From: Bin87 sp034420475 | Lineage (GTDB): Bacteria; Chloroflexota; Dehalococcoidia; Lucifugimonadales; UBA3495 | DNA length: 64,000 bases | Direction of reading: 5' to 3' | Assembly (NCBI GenBank): GCA_034420475.1 | Contig: DAOULH010000089.1 | Coordinates: 1 to 64,000 of the forward strand | Shown: in pieces, positions 54,054-62,818 of the stretch | How positions within the stretch are numbered: position 1 is the stretch's first letter | Layout: each line of letters starts with the position of its first letter | The notes under the pieces: model-generated | What the model was told of the DNA's origin: nothing | The model's database searches: none | Seen by the model: only the letters and a program-made list of their open reading frames with translations | Translations under genes and position numbers: made by a program

Positions 54054-54348
54054 CAGTCAGGCTCCTTTGTGTCGATATGCGTTTGTGTCGATATGCGATG
54101 GATGATCAGCCCAATCGTAACACACGGCAGTTCGGCTCGAACGCGCCGGAACCGTCCTTCACAGGCTCGGCGCAAGCGGAACAATCTGAATCTGCGATTT
54201 TGGGAAGGCTCTGCCCCCATGATGCCAATCGTCGTGGAAAATCCGCAATCTTGTCTATCCTGGCGGTACTCCACAAATCGTTAAGTTTACCTTCACAAGC
54301 GTCATGGGGTAGGATGTCCCGCAACGGTTGGACGTTCACACGCCGTGA

Positions 54349-56565
54349 ATGGATGATACCCGTATGACCGAAGCATTGGCTCGCATCAGCGCCCGTAGGC
54401 CCTGGCTGACGATTGGAGTGTGGGTGGTGTTGGTGGTGATTGGACTGGGGCTGAATGCTCGTCTGCTGGACAGCGCCACCACCACTGAGTTGAAACTCGG
54501 CGGGGGAGCAGATTCACAGCGCGCGGCTACGTTGCTGGAAGAGCGGCTGCGCGGCCCGGAGCCGATTGTCGAAATAGTCATCGTGCAATCCGAGTCGTTG
54601 ACGGTGGATGACCCGAAGTTCCGGGAGAAAGTGGAGGGCTTGTTCGAGGATGTCATGGCCCTGGGCAACGACACGGTGGCCGCCGGGCAGCATTATTACC
54701 TGACCGGCGACGAGACGCTGGTGTCCGCAGACCGCCGGACTGCTTTGATACAGCTGGTGATGGCGGGCGAATTTGAAGAAGCCACCGAACGCGTTGAAAG
54801 TGTGCTCCACGTCATAACGGAAGCAGATGCCGCAGACGATTTCCGGGCGCTTATGAGCGGCCCGGCCAGCATCGCCTTTGAATCCAACGAACTGGCGACG
54901 GAAGACCTGGAGAAGGGAGAGCGCATCGGCATTCCGGTGGCTTTGCTTATCCTGCTAGCGTTGTTCGGCGCCGTGGTCGCTGCCTTGGTTCCTTTAGGCC
55001 TGGCCGTCGTTGCCGTGATAATCGCCCTGGGCGTCGCGGCCATAATCGGTCAGTTTTTTGAGTTGGTGTTCTTCGTCACCCTGATGATTACCATGATTGG
55101 CCTGGCGGTGGGTATCGACTATTCGCTGTTCATCATCTCCCGTTTCCGTGAAGAACTGGACGGCGGCTTGGAGAAAGCCGAAGCCGTAGTCCGGGCCGGC
55201 GACACGGCGGGGCGAACGGTATTGTTCAGCGGCGTCACGGTGGTGATTGCGCTTTTTGGAATGTTGATCGTTCCCGCGTCATTCTTCCAATCTCTGGGGT
55301 TGGGGGCAATACTGGTGGTCATGGTCGCCCTTGCGGCCACGCTCACGCTGCTGCCGGCCGTGTTGACGCTGCTGGGCCCGCGGGTGAACCTGCTGCCGCT
55401 GCCTTACTTCGGCCGGCGCCGGACGCAGACCGACGACGCCAATCCGAATGGATTCTGGGAGGTAACGACGCGGGCGGTGACCCGGGTGCCCATCATCAGC
55501 TTCGTGGCGGTGGCGGCTCCGATGATCGTCGCCATAGTCTTCTACTTTGAAATCAACACGGGACTCAACGGCGTAGACACCTTCCCGGAAGGGGCGCAGA
55601 CGCGGGAAGCCTTCTTCGTACTGGAGGAAAAGTTTTCCTTCGGACTGGTGAACCCCGCGGAGATAGCCATTGACGGGGACATAAACAGTCCCCAAGTGCA
55701 GGAGGCGATGGCAAGCCTGGAGCAGTCTCTGGTGGATGACCCGACTTTCCCCCTGCCGCCCGTGGTAGTTCCCAACCCATCCGGGGACCTGGCGTTGATG
55801 TCGGTAGTCGTGCCCGGCGAGCCCAGCAACCGCGTGGCGGTGGACGCCATGGCCACGCTCCGCGACCGGCACATTCCGGCGGCCTTTGACGGGGTATCCG
55901 CCGAAGTGTACGTCGGAGGCGTAACTGCCGTCACCGCCGACCTGTTCGATGTCATTGACCGTTACACTCCCATCGTATTCGCTTTCGTGCTGGGATTGAG
56001 CTTCCTGATACTGTTGCTGGTCTTCCGTTCGATAGTCATTCCGGTGAAAGCGGTGGTGATGAACCTGCTGTCAGTGGGCACGGCCTACGGGCTGCTGGTG
56101 CTGGTGTTCCAGAAGGGAGTGGCGACGGACCTGCTGGGGTTCCAGCACGCCGAAGTCATTGACGCCTGGATACCGCTATTCCTCTTCACCATCCTCTTCG
56201 GCCTGTCCATGGATTACCACGTGTTCCTTTTGAGCCGCATACGGGAACGCTATGACCAGACCGGAAACAACGCCGAGGCAGTGGCCTACGGGCTGCGCTC
56301 GACCGCCGGCATCATCACCGGAGCGGCGCTCATCATGGTGGCGGTGTTCGGCGCCTTCGCCGCCGGGGAGACCATCATCAACCAGCAGGTGGGGTTCGGC
56401 CTGGCCGTGGCCATATTCCTGGACGCCACGCTGGTCCGTTCCGTGCTGGTGCCGGCCAGCATGGAGATGCTGGGCCGGGGAAACTGGTACCTGCCGTCGT
56501 GGTTGGGCTGGCTGCCTGACCTGAGAGTGGAGCCGACGGAGGAGGACAGGGATCAGGGGCGGTAA
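54349..56565 (+). CDS. MMPL-family RND transporter
   Basis: 738 residues. MMPL layout: helix 1 (LTIGVWVVLVVIGLGLNARL), a 150-residue extracytoplasmic loop with the conserved SVLHVITEADA, five helices, a second loop (about 400-530) and a second group of helices. ITMIGLAVGIDYSLFIISRFRE and ILFGLSMDYHVFLLSRIRE are the proton-relay motifs of the two halves. MMPL pumps move lipids and hydrophobic compounds. ATG 54349 or 54364 are possible starts. The downstream MpaB-like gene begins 15 bp after its stop. Confidence 0.93.
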   Translation: MDDTRMTEALARISARRPWLTIGVWVVLVVIGLGLNARLLDSATTTELKLGGGADSQRAATLLEERLRGPEPIVEIVIVQSESLTVDDPKFREKVEGLFEDVMALGNDTVAAGQHYYLTGDETLVSADRRTALIQLVMAGEFEEATERVESVLHVITEADAADDFRALMSGPASIAFESNELATEDLEKGERIGIPVALLILLALFGAVVAALVPLGLAVVAVIIALGVAAIIGQFFELVFFVTLMITMIGLAVGIDYSLFIISRFREELDGGLEKAEAVVRAGDTAGRTVLFSGVTVVIALFGMLIVPASFFQSLGLGAILVVMVALAATLTLLPAVLTLLGPRVNLLPLPYFGRRRTQTDDANPNGFWEVTTRAVTRVPIISFVAVAAPMIVAIVFYFEINTGLNGVDTFPEGAQTREAFFVLEEKFSFGLVNPAEIAIDGDINSPQVQEAMASLEQSLVDDPTFPLPPVVVPNPSGDLALMSVVVPGEPSNRVAVDAMATLRDRHIPAAFDGVSAEVYVGGVTAVTADLFDVIDRYTPIVFAFVLGLSFLILLLVFRSIVIPVKAVVMNLLSVGTAYGLLVLVFQKGVATDLLGFQHAEVIDAWIPLFLFTILFGLSMDYHVFLLSRIRERYDQTGNNAEAVAYGLRSTAGIITGAALIMVAVFGAFAAGETIINQQVGFGLAVAIFLDATLVRSVLVPASMEMLGRGNWYLPSWLGWLPDLRVEPTEEDRDQGR

Positions 56566-56579
56566 CGCGGACCGATGAG

Positions 56580-57755
56580 ATGAACAACATACCGTCTGCC
56601 TACATACCAGGCTACGTGAAGGCCCGTGATTTGGAACGGAGGTTGGCGTCCAGCTATCTGGCCCACACCGTAATCGGCGACCCGGACGCCGACGCGCTGA
56701 TGAACGAACTCGCCGACTTCCCCCTGGCGGAAGCAAACCGGCTGATCCAGGCGGCGGTGGACGGCGACCACAGCGCTTTGGCCAACGCTCCGCCGACGCT
56801 GCTGCACCTCTTCAACCAGTTGGAAACGCCGCCCGACTGGGTTGATCAGCGGGATTTCGCGCCCGGCATTCGGATGTTTCACCGCAACTCCCGGTTGATT
56901 CTGGGCGCCTTTGTGGGGGGCGTACTGGTGGAAGGGTTCTCGACTAATATCAGCAAGTCGTTCTTCATCACCGGACGGCTGCGGGACCAGGGCGTCCGGC
57001 GGCTGAAGCAGAATAATCGCCACATGGTAGAGCTATTCGTGCCCGGCGGTCTGGAAAGGGACGGGGACGGATGGAAACTCTCGGTTCGGGTGCGGTTGCT
57101 GCACGCGCAAATCAGACGACTCCTCGCCGCGTCGGAAGAGTGGGACGCCGCAGCGTGGGGCGCTCCGGTCAGCGCGGCGCACCTTGGTTTAGCGATCACA
57201 GCTTTCTCGGCGCGTTTGGTGAGGCACATAGCGCGGCTGGGCGCGGTCTTCAATGACGAAGAGCGGGAGAGCTTCATCTCCGTTTGGCGCTACTGTGGAC
57301 ATCTCATGGGCATTCCGGAAGCCATTCTTTTCCGAGACGAAGAGGATGCGCTGAAGCTGTTTGCCATCGGCTCCATGTGCGAACCCGAGATCGACCTGGA
57401 ATCCATAGTAATGGTGCATGCGCTGATCAACTCGGCGCCGTTGGTCATAGGGATTACGGATACCCAGGCTCGGCGCCGGCTCGCCAGGTACGTGTTCAGC
57501 GTCTCCCGCGCGCTCATCGGAGACGAGTTGGCGGACCAGCTGAGATATCCCAAGCGTTCGTCCTTCGGCGTGCTACCGTGGTTCAGGTTCCAGAAACGCT
57601 ACCAGCACACCCTGGGAGTCCTGTTTCCAAATCTGCGCCAGGGGCATCGGTTCGACCGGTTCTCCGGGCTCCTGGAAGCCTCGATGCTTGGGGAAATAGG
57701 CATAAGCTACAACCTGCCGGACCACGTGTACGCGGAGGAGTCGCGCCGCTATTAG
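56580..57755 (+). CDS. Oxygenase MpaB/DUF2236-family protein
   Basis: 391 residues. The family's conserved helices show GRLRDQGVRRLKQNNRHM, VRVRLLHAQIRRLL, AWGAPVSAAHLGLAITAFS and SVWRYCGHLMGIPEAI, where the histidine and arginine positions would bind heme as in rubber oxygenase (Lcp) and MpaB. Such proteins cleave polyisoprenes or fatty-acid-like carbon chains, but most members are untested. The gene follows the MMPL transporter by 15 bp on the same strand, which implies a shared lipid-related task. Confidence 0.82.
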   Translation: MNNIPSAYIPGYVKARDLERRLASSYLAHTVIGDPDADALMNELADFPLAEANRLIQAAVDGDHSALANAPPTLLHLFNQLETPPDWVDQRDFAPGIRMFHRNSRLILGAFVGGVLVEGFSTNISKSFFITGRLRDQGVRRLKQNNRHMVELFVPGGLERDGDGWKLSVRVRLLHAQIRRLLAASEEWDAAAWGAPVSAAHLGLAITAFSARLVRHIARLGAVFNDEERESFISVWRYCGHLMGIPEAILFRDEEDALKLFAIGSMCEPEIDLESIVMVHALINSAPLVIGITDTQARRRLARYVFSVSRALIGDELADQLRYPKRSSFGVLPWFRFQKRYQHTLGVLFPNLRQGHRFDRFSGLLEASMLGEIGISYNLPDHVYAEESRRY

Positions 57756-57798
57756 GCGCTCCACCGAAGCCGGGCACGCCGGCACAGCGCTAGCGCCG

Positions 57799-57999
57799 TC
57801 AACAGCCGGGTTGGCCGTGATTGCCGCAGCAAGCGCTACGGGAGACTACCTTCCGTCGCATGTTGGCGGCCACCAGCGCCAGCACCCGCCGCCAGGGCAG
57901 GCCGGTGCCGCGCAAGTTGGCAATGGCCGCGCCGAGGCTCTCCGGCCTGTTGGGGCCGTGACGGTGCGGATGCTGATGGCCCGGCTCAGGTTCTGACAT
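57799..57999 (-). CDS. Small Cys-rich basic protein
   Basis: 66 residues from ATG 57999 (a GTG three codons earlier also fits). The core NLRGTGLPWRRVLALVAANM is a basic amphipathic helix, and the C-terminus VSRSACCGNHGQPGC carries three cysteines and a histidine. I recall small proteins with this type of GEPGC end in Chloroflexota but cannot name the family. The C-C-x2-H-x4-C arrangement could bind a metal ion or cluster. It lies 19 bp downstream of the queuosine-precursor transporter and is probably co-transcribed. Confidence 0.55.
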   Translation of the reverse strand: MSEPEPGHQHPHRHGPNRPESLGAAIANLRGTGLPWRRVLALVAANMRRKVVSRSACCGNHGQPGC

Positions 58000-58018
58000 A
58001 TTGGACACCGTTGCGAGG

Positions 58019-58783
58019 TCAGGACCGGGCAGCGGCGGCGTTGGCAGCGTTGACGTCGCCGCTGCCGAACACGCCGAAGGGGTTCAGGGACCGCGGCGCG
58101 TCGTAGACGTCCATCCGCTCGGTTCGCTTCAGCCAACCAACCACTGCGTAAGTTAGTGGAGTGGCGATGATCTCGTACACCGACTTGGCGATCCAGGCGC
58201 ATACGGCGGCGTTGAAAACGGGCAGCCATGAGCCGTCCGGGCCGACCCATAGGCCCGAAACGCCGAAGGCGATGGTGAAAAACAGGATGGAGTCGATGCC
58301 CTGACCCACCACGGTGGAGGATATGGTGCGCAGCCACAGGAAACGCCCCTGGGTGCGGTTCTTGAGCAGGACCATGACCGCGGCATTGGAGAACTCGCCC
58401 ACGATGTAAGCAACGAAGGAACCGAGCATGATCCACCCGGTTGCCCCCAGGATGGTCTCGTATTCCGTCTGGTTTTCCCAGAAGACCGCGCCGGGGATCA
58501 TGCCTCCAACCCAGAAGAGGAGCACCATCAGCAAATTGCACACGAAGCCCAACCAGATGACGCCGCGAGCCACGCGGAACCCGTACACCTCGGTCAGGAT
58601 GTCGCTGATTATGTAGCCAATGGGGAAGCAGACGATGGCTGCCGACACCACGAACAGGTCGCTGCCGATGAAGTTGAACGGCAGGGCGAACAACGTGACC
58701 GGCTTGATGGCGATGATGTTGCTGACCAGAAGCACCGTCACTGCCAGCGCGGCAATGATCACCAGTTTTCCGGAGAATTGCAT
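58019..58783 (-). CDS. Queuosine precursor transporter (VUT family, YhhQ-like)
   Basis: 254 residues from ATG 58783, with AGAGAGGA upstream. Six hydrophobic helices and the family blocks IKPVTLFALPFNFIGSDLF, PIGYIISDILTEVYGF, FVAYIVGEFSNAAVMVLLK and ISSTVVGQGIDSILFFTIAF. These transporters take up 7-cyano-7-deazaguanine or 7-aminomethyl-7-deazaguanine for tRNA queuosine. It lies 29 bp after the glnA stop on the same strand. An upstream frame reading back to 59284 is only a shadow of glnA. Confidence 0.92.
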   Translation of the reverse strand: MQFSGKLVIIAALAVTVLLVSNIIAIKPVTLFALPFNFIGSDLFVVSAAIVCFPIGYIISDILTEVYGFRVARGVIWLGFVCNLLMVLLFWVGGMIPGAVFWENQTEYETILGATGWIMLGSFVAYIVGEFSNAAVMVLLKNRTQGRFLWLRTISSTVVGQGIDSILFFTIAFGVSGLWVGPDGSWLPVFNAAVCAWIAKSVYEIIATPLTYAVVGWLKRTERMDVYDAPRSLNPFGVFGSGDVNAANAAAARS

Positions 58784-58812
58784 GATCGTCCTCTCTGGCA
58801 GGGGCGCCGGGC

Positions 58813-60153
58813 CTACAGCAGCGGCAGGTAGCGCGCAATCTCGTAGTCGGTTACCGTGGAGCGGTATTGCTCCCACTCCTGTTTTTTGTTGCGGATCAGG
58901 GTTTCGTAAACGAAATCGCCCAGGGTACGGCGCAGGAGTTCGCTGTCTTCCGCCAACGCGATGGCCTCGCCCATGCTGGTGGGCAAGCGCCCGATGCCGC
59001 GGGCGGTGCGCTCCTCGGCGGACATGGAGGCGACGTCGCCGGTGATGGGCGACGGCAGCGGGTATTCGTCCTCGATACCCTTCAAGCCGGCGGCCAGCAG
59101 CGCGCTGAACGCCAGGTAGGGGTTGCAGGCCGGGTCGGGGGCCCGGTACTCGACGCGCAGGGAGGTCTCGTAGCCGGTCTTGTACGAAGGAACCCGTATC
59201 AGGTCCAGGCGGTTGGACATGGTCCAGGACACGTGCACCGGAGCCTCGTATCCGGGCACCAGACGCTTGTAGGAGTTCACCCATTGGTTCGTCACCAGGG
59301 TGATCTCCGGCGCATGGCGCAGCAGGCCGGCGATGAACCGCTTGCCGATGACGGACAGGTGCAGGTCGTCGTCCGGGTCGTAAAAGGCGTTGTTGTTGCC
59401 GCGGAACAGGGACTGATGGGTATGCATCCCGCTGCCGTTGGATGTGGAAAACGGCTTGGGCATGAACGAGGCGTACACCCCCTGCTGCTGGGCCAGTTCC
59501 TTGATGACCATGCGGGCGGTCATCACGTTGTCGGCCATGGTCAGGGCGTCGGTGTACTGGAGGTCGATCTCATGCTGGCTGGGCGCGCCCTCGTGGTGGG
59601 AGTATTTTACGGGGATGCCCATTTCCGCCAGGTTGAGCACGGTGTCCCGACGCAGGTCGGAAGCGGGGTTGCTGGAAAGCTGGTCGTAATACCCGTAGGT
59701 GTCCAGGGGTTCCGGAGTCTCGGCGTCCCGCAGGTAGAAATATTCCAGCTCGGGCCCCACGTAGTAGATGTACCCCAGGCTGGCCAGGCGCTCCAGGTTG
59801 CGCTTCAACACGTGGCGCGGGTCTCCGATGAACGGCTCGCCCCTGGGAGTGCGGACGTCGCAGAAGATGCGGGCCACAGCGTTGCGCCGGGGGCGCCAGG
59901 GCAGCAGCGTGAACGTGGTCGGGTCCGGGAAGGCCCGCATATCGCTTTCCGTGTCGGTGCTGTAGCCTTCGATGGCCGCGCCGTCGAAGCCGACGCCCAG
60001 CTCCAGGGCATCCTCTAGGTCGTCCACGGTGATGGCGAATCCCTTGAGGTTGCCCAGGATGTCGGTGAACCACAGGCGGATGAACTTGACGTCGAAGTCG
60101 CGGGCGCTGCGGAGCACGTACTCGCGCTCGGCGGCGTGTTGGTCAGTCAGCAC
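58813..60153 (-). CDS. glnA: Glutamine synthetase type I
   Basis: 446 residues from GTG 60153 (AGGAGA 7 nt upstream). It makes glutamine from glutamate, ammonia and ATP. Blocks: FTDILGNLKGFAITVDDLE, GVGFDGAAIEGY, SNGSGMHTHQSL, NSYKRLVPGYEAPVHVSW and RVEYRAPDPACNPYLAF. The adenylylation tyrosine segment of the enterobacterial type is not seen, so it is a GSI-alpha-like enzyme controlled by feedback or protein partners. Amt is encoded 1.4 kb upstream on the same strand, so nitrogen assimilation genes are clustered here. Confidence 0.95.
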   Translation of the reverse strand: MLTDQHAAEREYVLRSARDFDVKFIRLWFTDILGNLKGFAITVDDLEDALELGVGFDGAAIEGYSTDTESDMRAFPDPTTFTLLPWRPRRNAVARIFCDVRTPRGEPFIGDPRHVLKRNLERLASLGYIYYVGPELEYFYLRDAETPEPLDTYGYYDQLSSNPASDLRRDTVLNLAEMGIPVKYSHHEGAPSQHEIDLQYTDALTMADNVMTARMVIKELAQQQGVYASFMPKPFSTSNGSGMHTHQSLFRGNNNAFYDPDDDLHLSVIGKRFIAGLLRHAPEITLVTNQWVNSYKRLVPGYEAPVHVSWTMSNRLDLIRVPSYKTGYETSLRVEYRAPDPACNPYLAFSALLAAGLKGIEDEYPLPSPITGDVASMSAEERTARGIGRLPTSMGEAIALAEDSELLRRTLGDFVYETLIRNKKQEWEQYRSTVTDYEIARYLPLL

Positions 60154-60171
60154 GGGACATCTCCTGATGCT

Positions 60172-60432
60172 TTAGTTTCTGAAACGGGGCGGGATGTTGC
60201 CGTCCAGGGCGGAAAGGAACTCTGAATCGGTTACGCCAGATTTACGGACCATATCCGTTACTGTGCCCAGCGGGATAATGCCCCGGTGCCTTGGGATAAA
60301 AACCGTCAATCCTAATCCTTCATGGCTCAACTTACTGTGAGACCCTCGGCCACTGCCATCGTGCCTAAATCCCAGCCGCAGGTACGCTGCCCGCACTTCA
60401 CGCTCTCTCAGGTTGCGGAAATACGGTGGCAT
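60172..60432 (-). CDS. hicA: HicA-like mRNA interferase toxin
   Basis: 86 residues. HicA features are a basic N-terminus (NLREREVRAAYLRLGF), the catalytic histidine segment GRGSHSKLSHEG and the end IPRHRGIIPLGTVTDMVR. It would cleave mRNA. Its ATG (60432) shares one base with the stop of hicB (TGATG), giving coupled translation. HicA normally precedes hicB; here the order is antitoxin first. Confidence 0.85.
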   Translation of the reverse strand: MPPYFRNLREREVRAAYLRLGFRHDGSGRGSHSKLSHEGLGLTVFIPRHRGIIPLGTVTDMVRKSGVTDSEFLSALDGNIPPRFRN

Positions 60433-60788
60433 CAGATGACCGGAAAAACTAGGCCTTCAAAACGAGGGTTGCTCCGAATTTCCTCTTCAGTCATAAACCG
60501 TGGTTCAATCCAATGGACTTCGGTAACCCCGCCCCTCTCCTGGTAATCCCAAAGCGAGGCTTTCTTCTCGTATTCCGTTTGCTTCGGGTCGAGGACCACT
60601 GCTGGAGGCCGACCCGGTTCTTCCTCCAAGTATAATGCCATCGCGTCGGCAATCATCGTCAGCGCCTCCTCGCGGGTCTGGCCGTCGGAGACGCAGCCGC
60701 GCATTGCGAGACAAACTGCCGTCCACCAGAGGTTATCCGGGTATTCGGCGTTCGGGTATTTGACCAGCACCACTTCGTACTTTGCCAT
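60432..60788 (-). CDS. hicB: HicB-like antitoxin
   Basis: 118 residues from ATG 60788. The HicB fold is shown by YEVVLVKYP and AMRGCVSDGQTREEALTM, followed by IADAMALYLEEE. The C-terminal 50 residues (WDYQERGGVTEVHWIEPRFM) replace the usual ribbon-helix-helix DNA-binding part, so the way this pair is autoregulated is unclear. It overlaps hicA and follows an aspartic-protease-like gene by 5 bp. Confidence 0.85.
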   Translation of the reverse strand: MAKYEVVLVKYPNAEYPDNLWWTAVCLAMRGCVSDGQTREEALTMIADAMALYLEEEPGRPPAVVLDPKQTEYEKKASLWDYQERGGVTEVHWIEPRFMTEEEIRSNPRFEGLVFPVI

Positions 60789-60793
60789 TGCAC

Positions 60794-61204
60794 TCACTCC
60801 TCTTCCGCCTCGCGCTTGATATCGTCCCAATGCACCATGCGGCTGACGGTAACGGCGCCGTTGGGGAAGAGGTACGCCGAGAGATAACTGTCCCAGAGCA
60901 GGCCCATGCCCACGTAAGCGGGCCGGTCAGTCTCCACAACATATACGGGTATCTGCCCTTCGTGCCATTCCACATAAGCAACGTACCGGGGCATATCGTG
61001 AGATGTGCCATTGGACCTGTAATCGATATTTCCAGCCTGCTTTAGACCGAGTTCCACAATGTCCTGGATGGGCAAGGCCAATTCCATATCGCTGGCGGTA
61101 TCAACCTCGAAAACCATTTCCCGATGCTCTCCCGCATCGCTGGAGACGTTGATACGCACGGTAATACGCCTGGAGTTGCCGTCGACACGGCCCGGAATTG
61201 GCAT
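60794..61204 (-). CDS. Clan AA (retropepsin-like) aspartic protease-related protein
   Basis: 136 residues. The segment MVFEVDTASDMELALPIQDI resembles the retropepsin-like DTG-x-T-x-x-L-x-LP block, but here the active triad reads D-T-A-S, with the glycine replaced by alanine. The end is WDDIKREAEEE. It is 5 bp upstream of hicB in a minus-strand operon, so it may be part of the same regulatory unit. Whether it is an active dimeric protease is uncertain. Confidence 0.65.
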   Translation of the reverse strand: MPIPGRVDGNSRRITVRINVSSDAGEHREMVFEVDTASDMELALPIQDIVELGLKQAGNIDYRSNGTSHDMPRYVAYVEWHEGQIPVYVVETDRPAYVGMGLLWDSYLSAYLFPNGAVTVSRMVHWDDIKREAEEE

Positions 61205-61215
61205 AACAGATTTTC

Positions 61216-61473
61216 CTAAGGCCGCTCGTTGAAAGTCGTTGGGTAGCCGATGCGGAAGGCAAAGTGGGGCGGCATTTCACCCTTGGGAATTTGGTGCTTT
61301 GCCAGCATCCTCGCATCGGCTTGCCCCAGCCTCTCGTCAATTTCGTAGTGGCTGGTTTCCACGTTGAGCACCAGGTACTTGCCGTTGAGCTCCGGTTCCA
61401 CCAGATGCTTGATGTCGGCGTTGTAGATGGCCCATGCCCTTTCCCGAAGGCTTGCCAGATCTTGTTTGTCCAT
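61216..61473 (-). CDS. Hypothetical 85-residue protein heading the HicBA operon
   Basis: From ATG 61473: MDKQDLASLRERAWAIYNAD, then VEPELNGKYLVLNVETSHYE, then an acidic C-terminal part. The short strand pair around NGKYLVLNVETSHYEID looks like a small beta-sheet domain (DUF5678-like in style). Unknown function. It is 11 bp upstream of the aspartic-protease-like gene. The palindrome at 61503-61530 lies before its start. Confidence 0.6.
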   Translation of the reverse strand: MDKQDLASLRERAWAIYNADIKHLVEPELNGKYLVLNVETSHYEIDERLGQADARMLAKHQIPKGEMPPHFAFRIGYPTTFNERP

Positions 61474-61502
61474 AGCACCCTCGCCGGCGCGTCGAAGTTG
61501 CA

Positions 61503-61530
61503 GCAGGGGCGAATAATCATTCGCCCCTGC
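61503..61530. repeat. CAGGGGCGAA palindrome
   Basis: GCAGGGGCGAA and TTCGCCCCTGC form an 11-bp stem around TAATCA between amt and the HicBA operon. It may end the amt transcript or be a dispersed palindrome. Confidence 0.6.
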
Positions 61531-61591
61531 GCATCTGCTCCTTGCCGGCAATTGTATCATCGGCGCCGGGGGGGCTTTGCCATCCGTGCGC

Positions 61592-62818
61592 TCAGCCGAT
61601 TGGGTTCATCCTTTCGCCATGCTGCGTCAGGTCCACGCCAATCTCCTCCTCCGGGCTGGAGACGCGGAGGCCGATGGTGTACTTCAATGCCAGCAGGATG
61701 ATGGCGGAAATCACGAATGACCAGGCGAAGGCGGCGGCGATGCCGATGATCTGGTACAGGATTTGCTCGATGCGCGTGACGTCGGCGTCCAGCGCGCCGA
61801 AGCCGATGCCGACGAAAATTCCCGTCGCCAGCGCGCCCCACATGCCGCCGATACCGTGGATGCCGAACACGTCCAGCGAGTCGTCGATGCGGAACTTGTG
61901 CATCAGCTCGACGGCGATGAAGCAGGCTCCACCGGCCCCGGCGCCAATCAGGATCGCTGGCATGACGCCGACGAATCCCGCCGCCGGAGTGATCGCCACC
62001 AGGCCGGCCACCGCGCCGGCCGCCGCGCCGCTGGCCGACGGGCGTTTGGTGATGAACCAGGAGATGATCGACCAGGAGGACATGGCGGTGGCTGCCGCCA
62101 CGTTGGTAACTACGAAGGCGTTGGCCGCGCTCTCGGTGGTCAGATCGAAGCTGCTGCCGGCGTTGAAGCCGAACCAGCCGAACCAGAGCAGGCCGGCGCC
62201 CAGCAGCACCAGCGGAACGTTGTCTGGGGCCAGGGTCGCCGTGCCGAAACCGCTGCGACGCCCCACGATCAGCGCGGCGGCCAGGGCGGCCGTGCCCGAC
62301 GCGATGTGGACCACGGTGCCGCCGGCGAAGTCCAGGGCAAATCCGGCTTCGCTCATCCCCAGCAGTGGGCCCAGGTTGCCGAGCCAGCCACCGCCCCAGA
62401 CCCAGTGACACAGGGGAGCGTACACAATGGTCACCCACAGCGCGGCGAAGATGATGTAGGACTGGAACTTGAACCGCTCCGCAAAACCGCCGGCGATCAG
62501 CGCCACGGTGATGATCGCGAACATGCCCTGGAAGATCATGAAGGCCTGTTCGTCCAGGCCGACGCCCACCATGCCGAACTTGCCCAGGTCGCCCACGAAG
62601 CCCAGGCCGCCGACGCTGGTGCTGAAAGCGAGGCTGTAGCCCCAGAGCACCCACAGCACGCTGACCACACCGATGGCGGTGATGGAGTGCATCATCGTGC
62701 CGATCACGTTCTTGTGGCGCACCAGCCCGCCGTAGAACAGCGCCAGGCCGGGCACCATCAGGAACACCAGGGCCGCCGAAATCAGAAACGACAGCACTTC
62801 AAATTCGCTGAACTCCAT
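61592..62818 (-). CDS. amt: Ammonium transporter
   Basis: 408 residues from ATG 62818, with GGGGAG upstream. Eleven membrane helices and the Amt blocks FYGGLVRHKNVIGTMMHS, DFAGGTVVHIASGTAALAAAL, LLWFGWFGFNAGS and FGIHGIGGMWGALATGIF, with the two pore histidines (VVH-A and GIHGI). It admits ammonium into the cell. A GlnB/GlnK partner gene is not in the window. The gene shares its strand with glnA. Confidence 0.94.
   Translation of the reverse strand: MEFSEFEVLSFLISAALVFLMVPGLALFYGGLVRHKNVIGTMMHSITAIGVVSVLWVLWGYSLAFSTSVGGLGFVGDLGKFGMVGVGLDEQAFMIFQGMFAIITVALIAGGFAERFKFQSYIIFAALWVTIVYAPLCHWVWGGGWLGNLGPLLGMSEAGFALDFAGGTVVHIASGTAALAAALIVGRRSGFGTATLAPDNVPLVLLGAGLLWFGWFGFNAGSSFDLTTESAANAFVVTNVAAATAMSSWSIISWFITKRPSASGAAAGAVAGLVAITPAAGFVGVMPAILIGAGAGGACFIAVELMHKFRIDDSLDVFGIHGIGGMWGALATGIFVGIGFGALDADVTRIEQILYQIIGIAAAFAWSFVISAIILLALKYTIGLRVSSPEEEIGVDLTQHGERMNPIG

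Noticed and set aside
58784..59284. Upstream extension of the queuosine-precursor transporter
   Set aside because: The added 167 residues lie entirely inside glnA in another frame, and AGAGAGGA marks the start at 58783.
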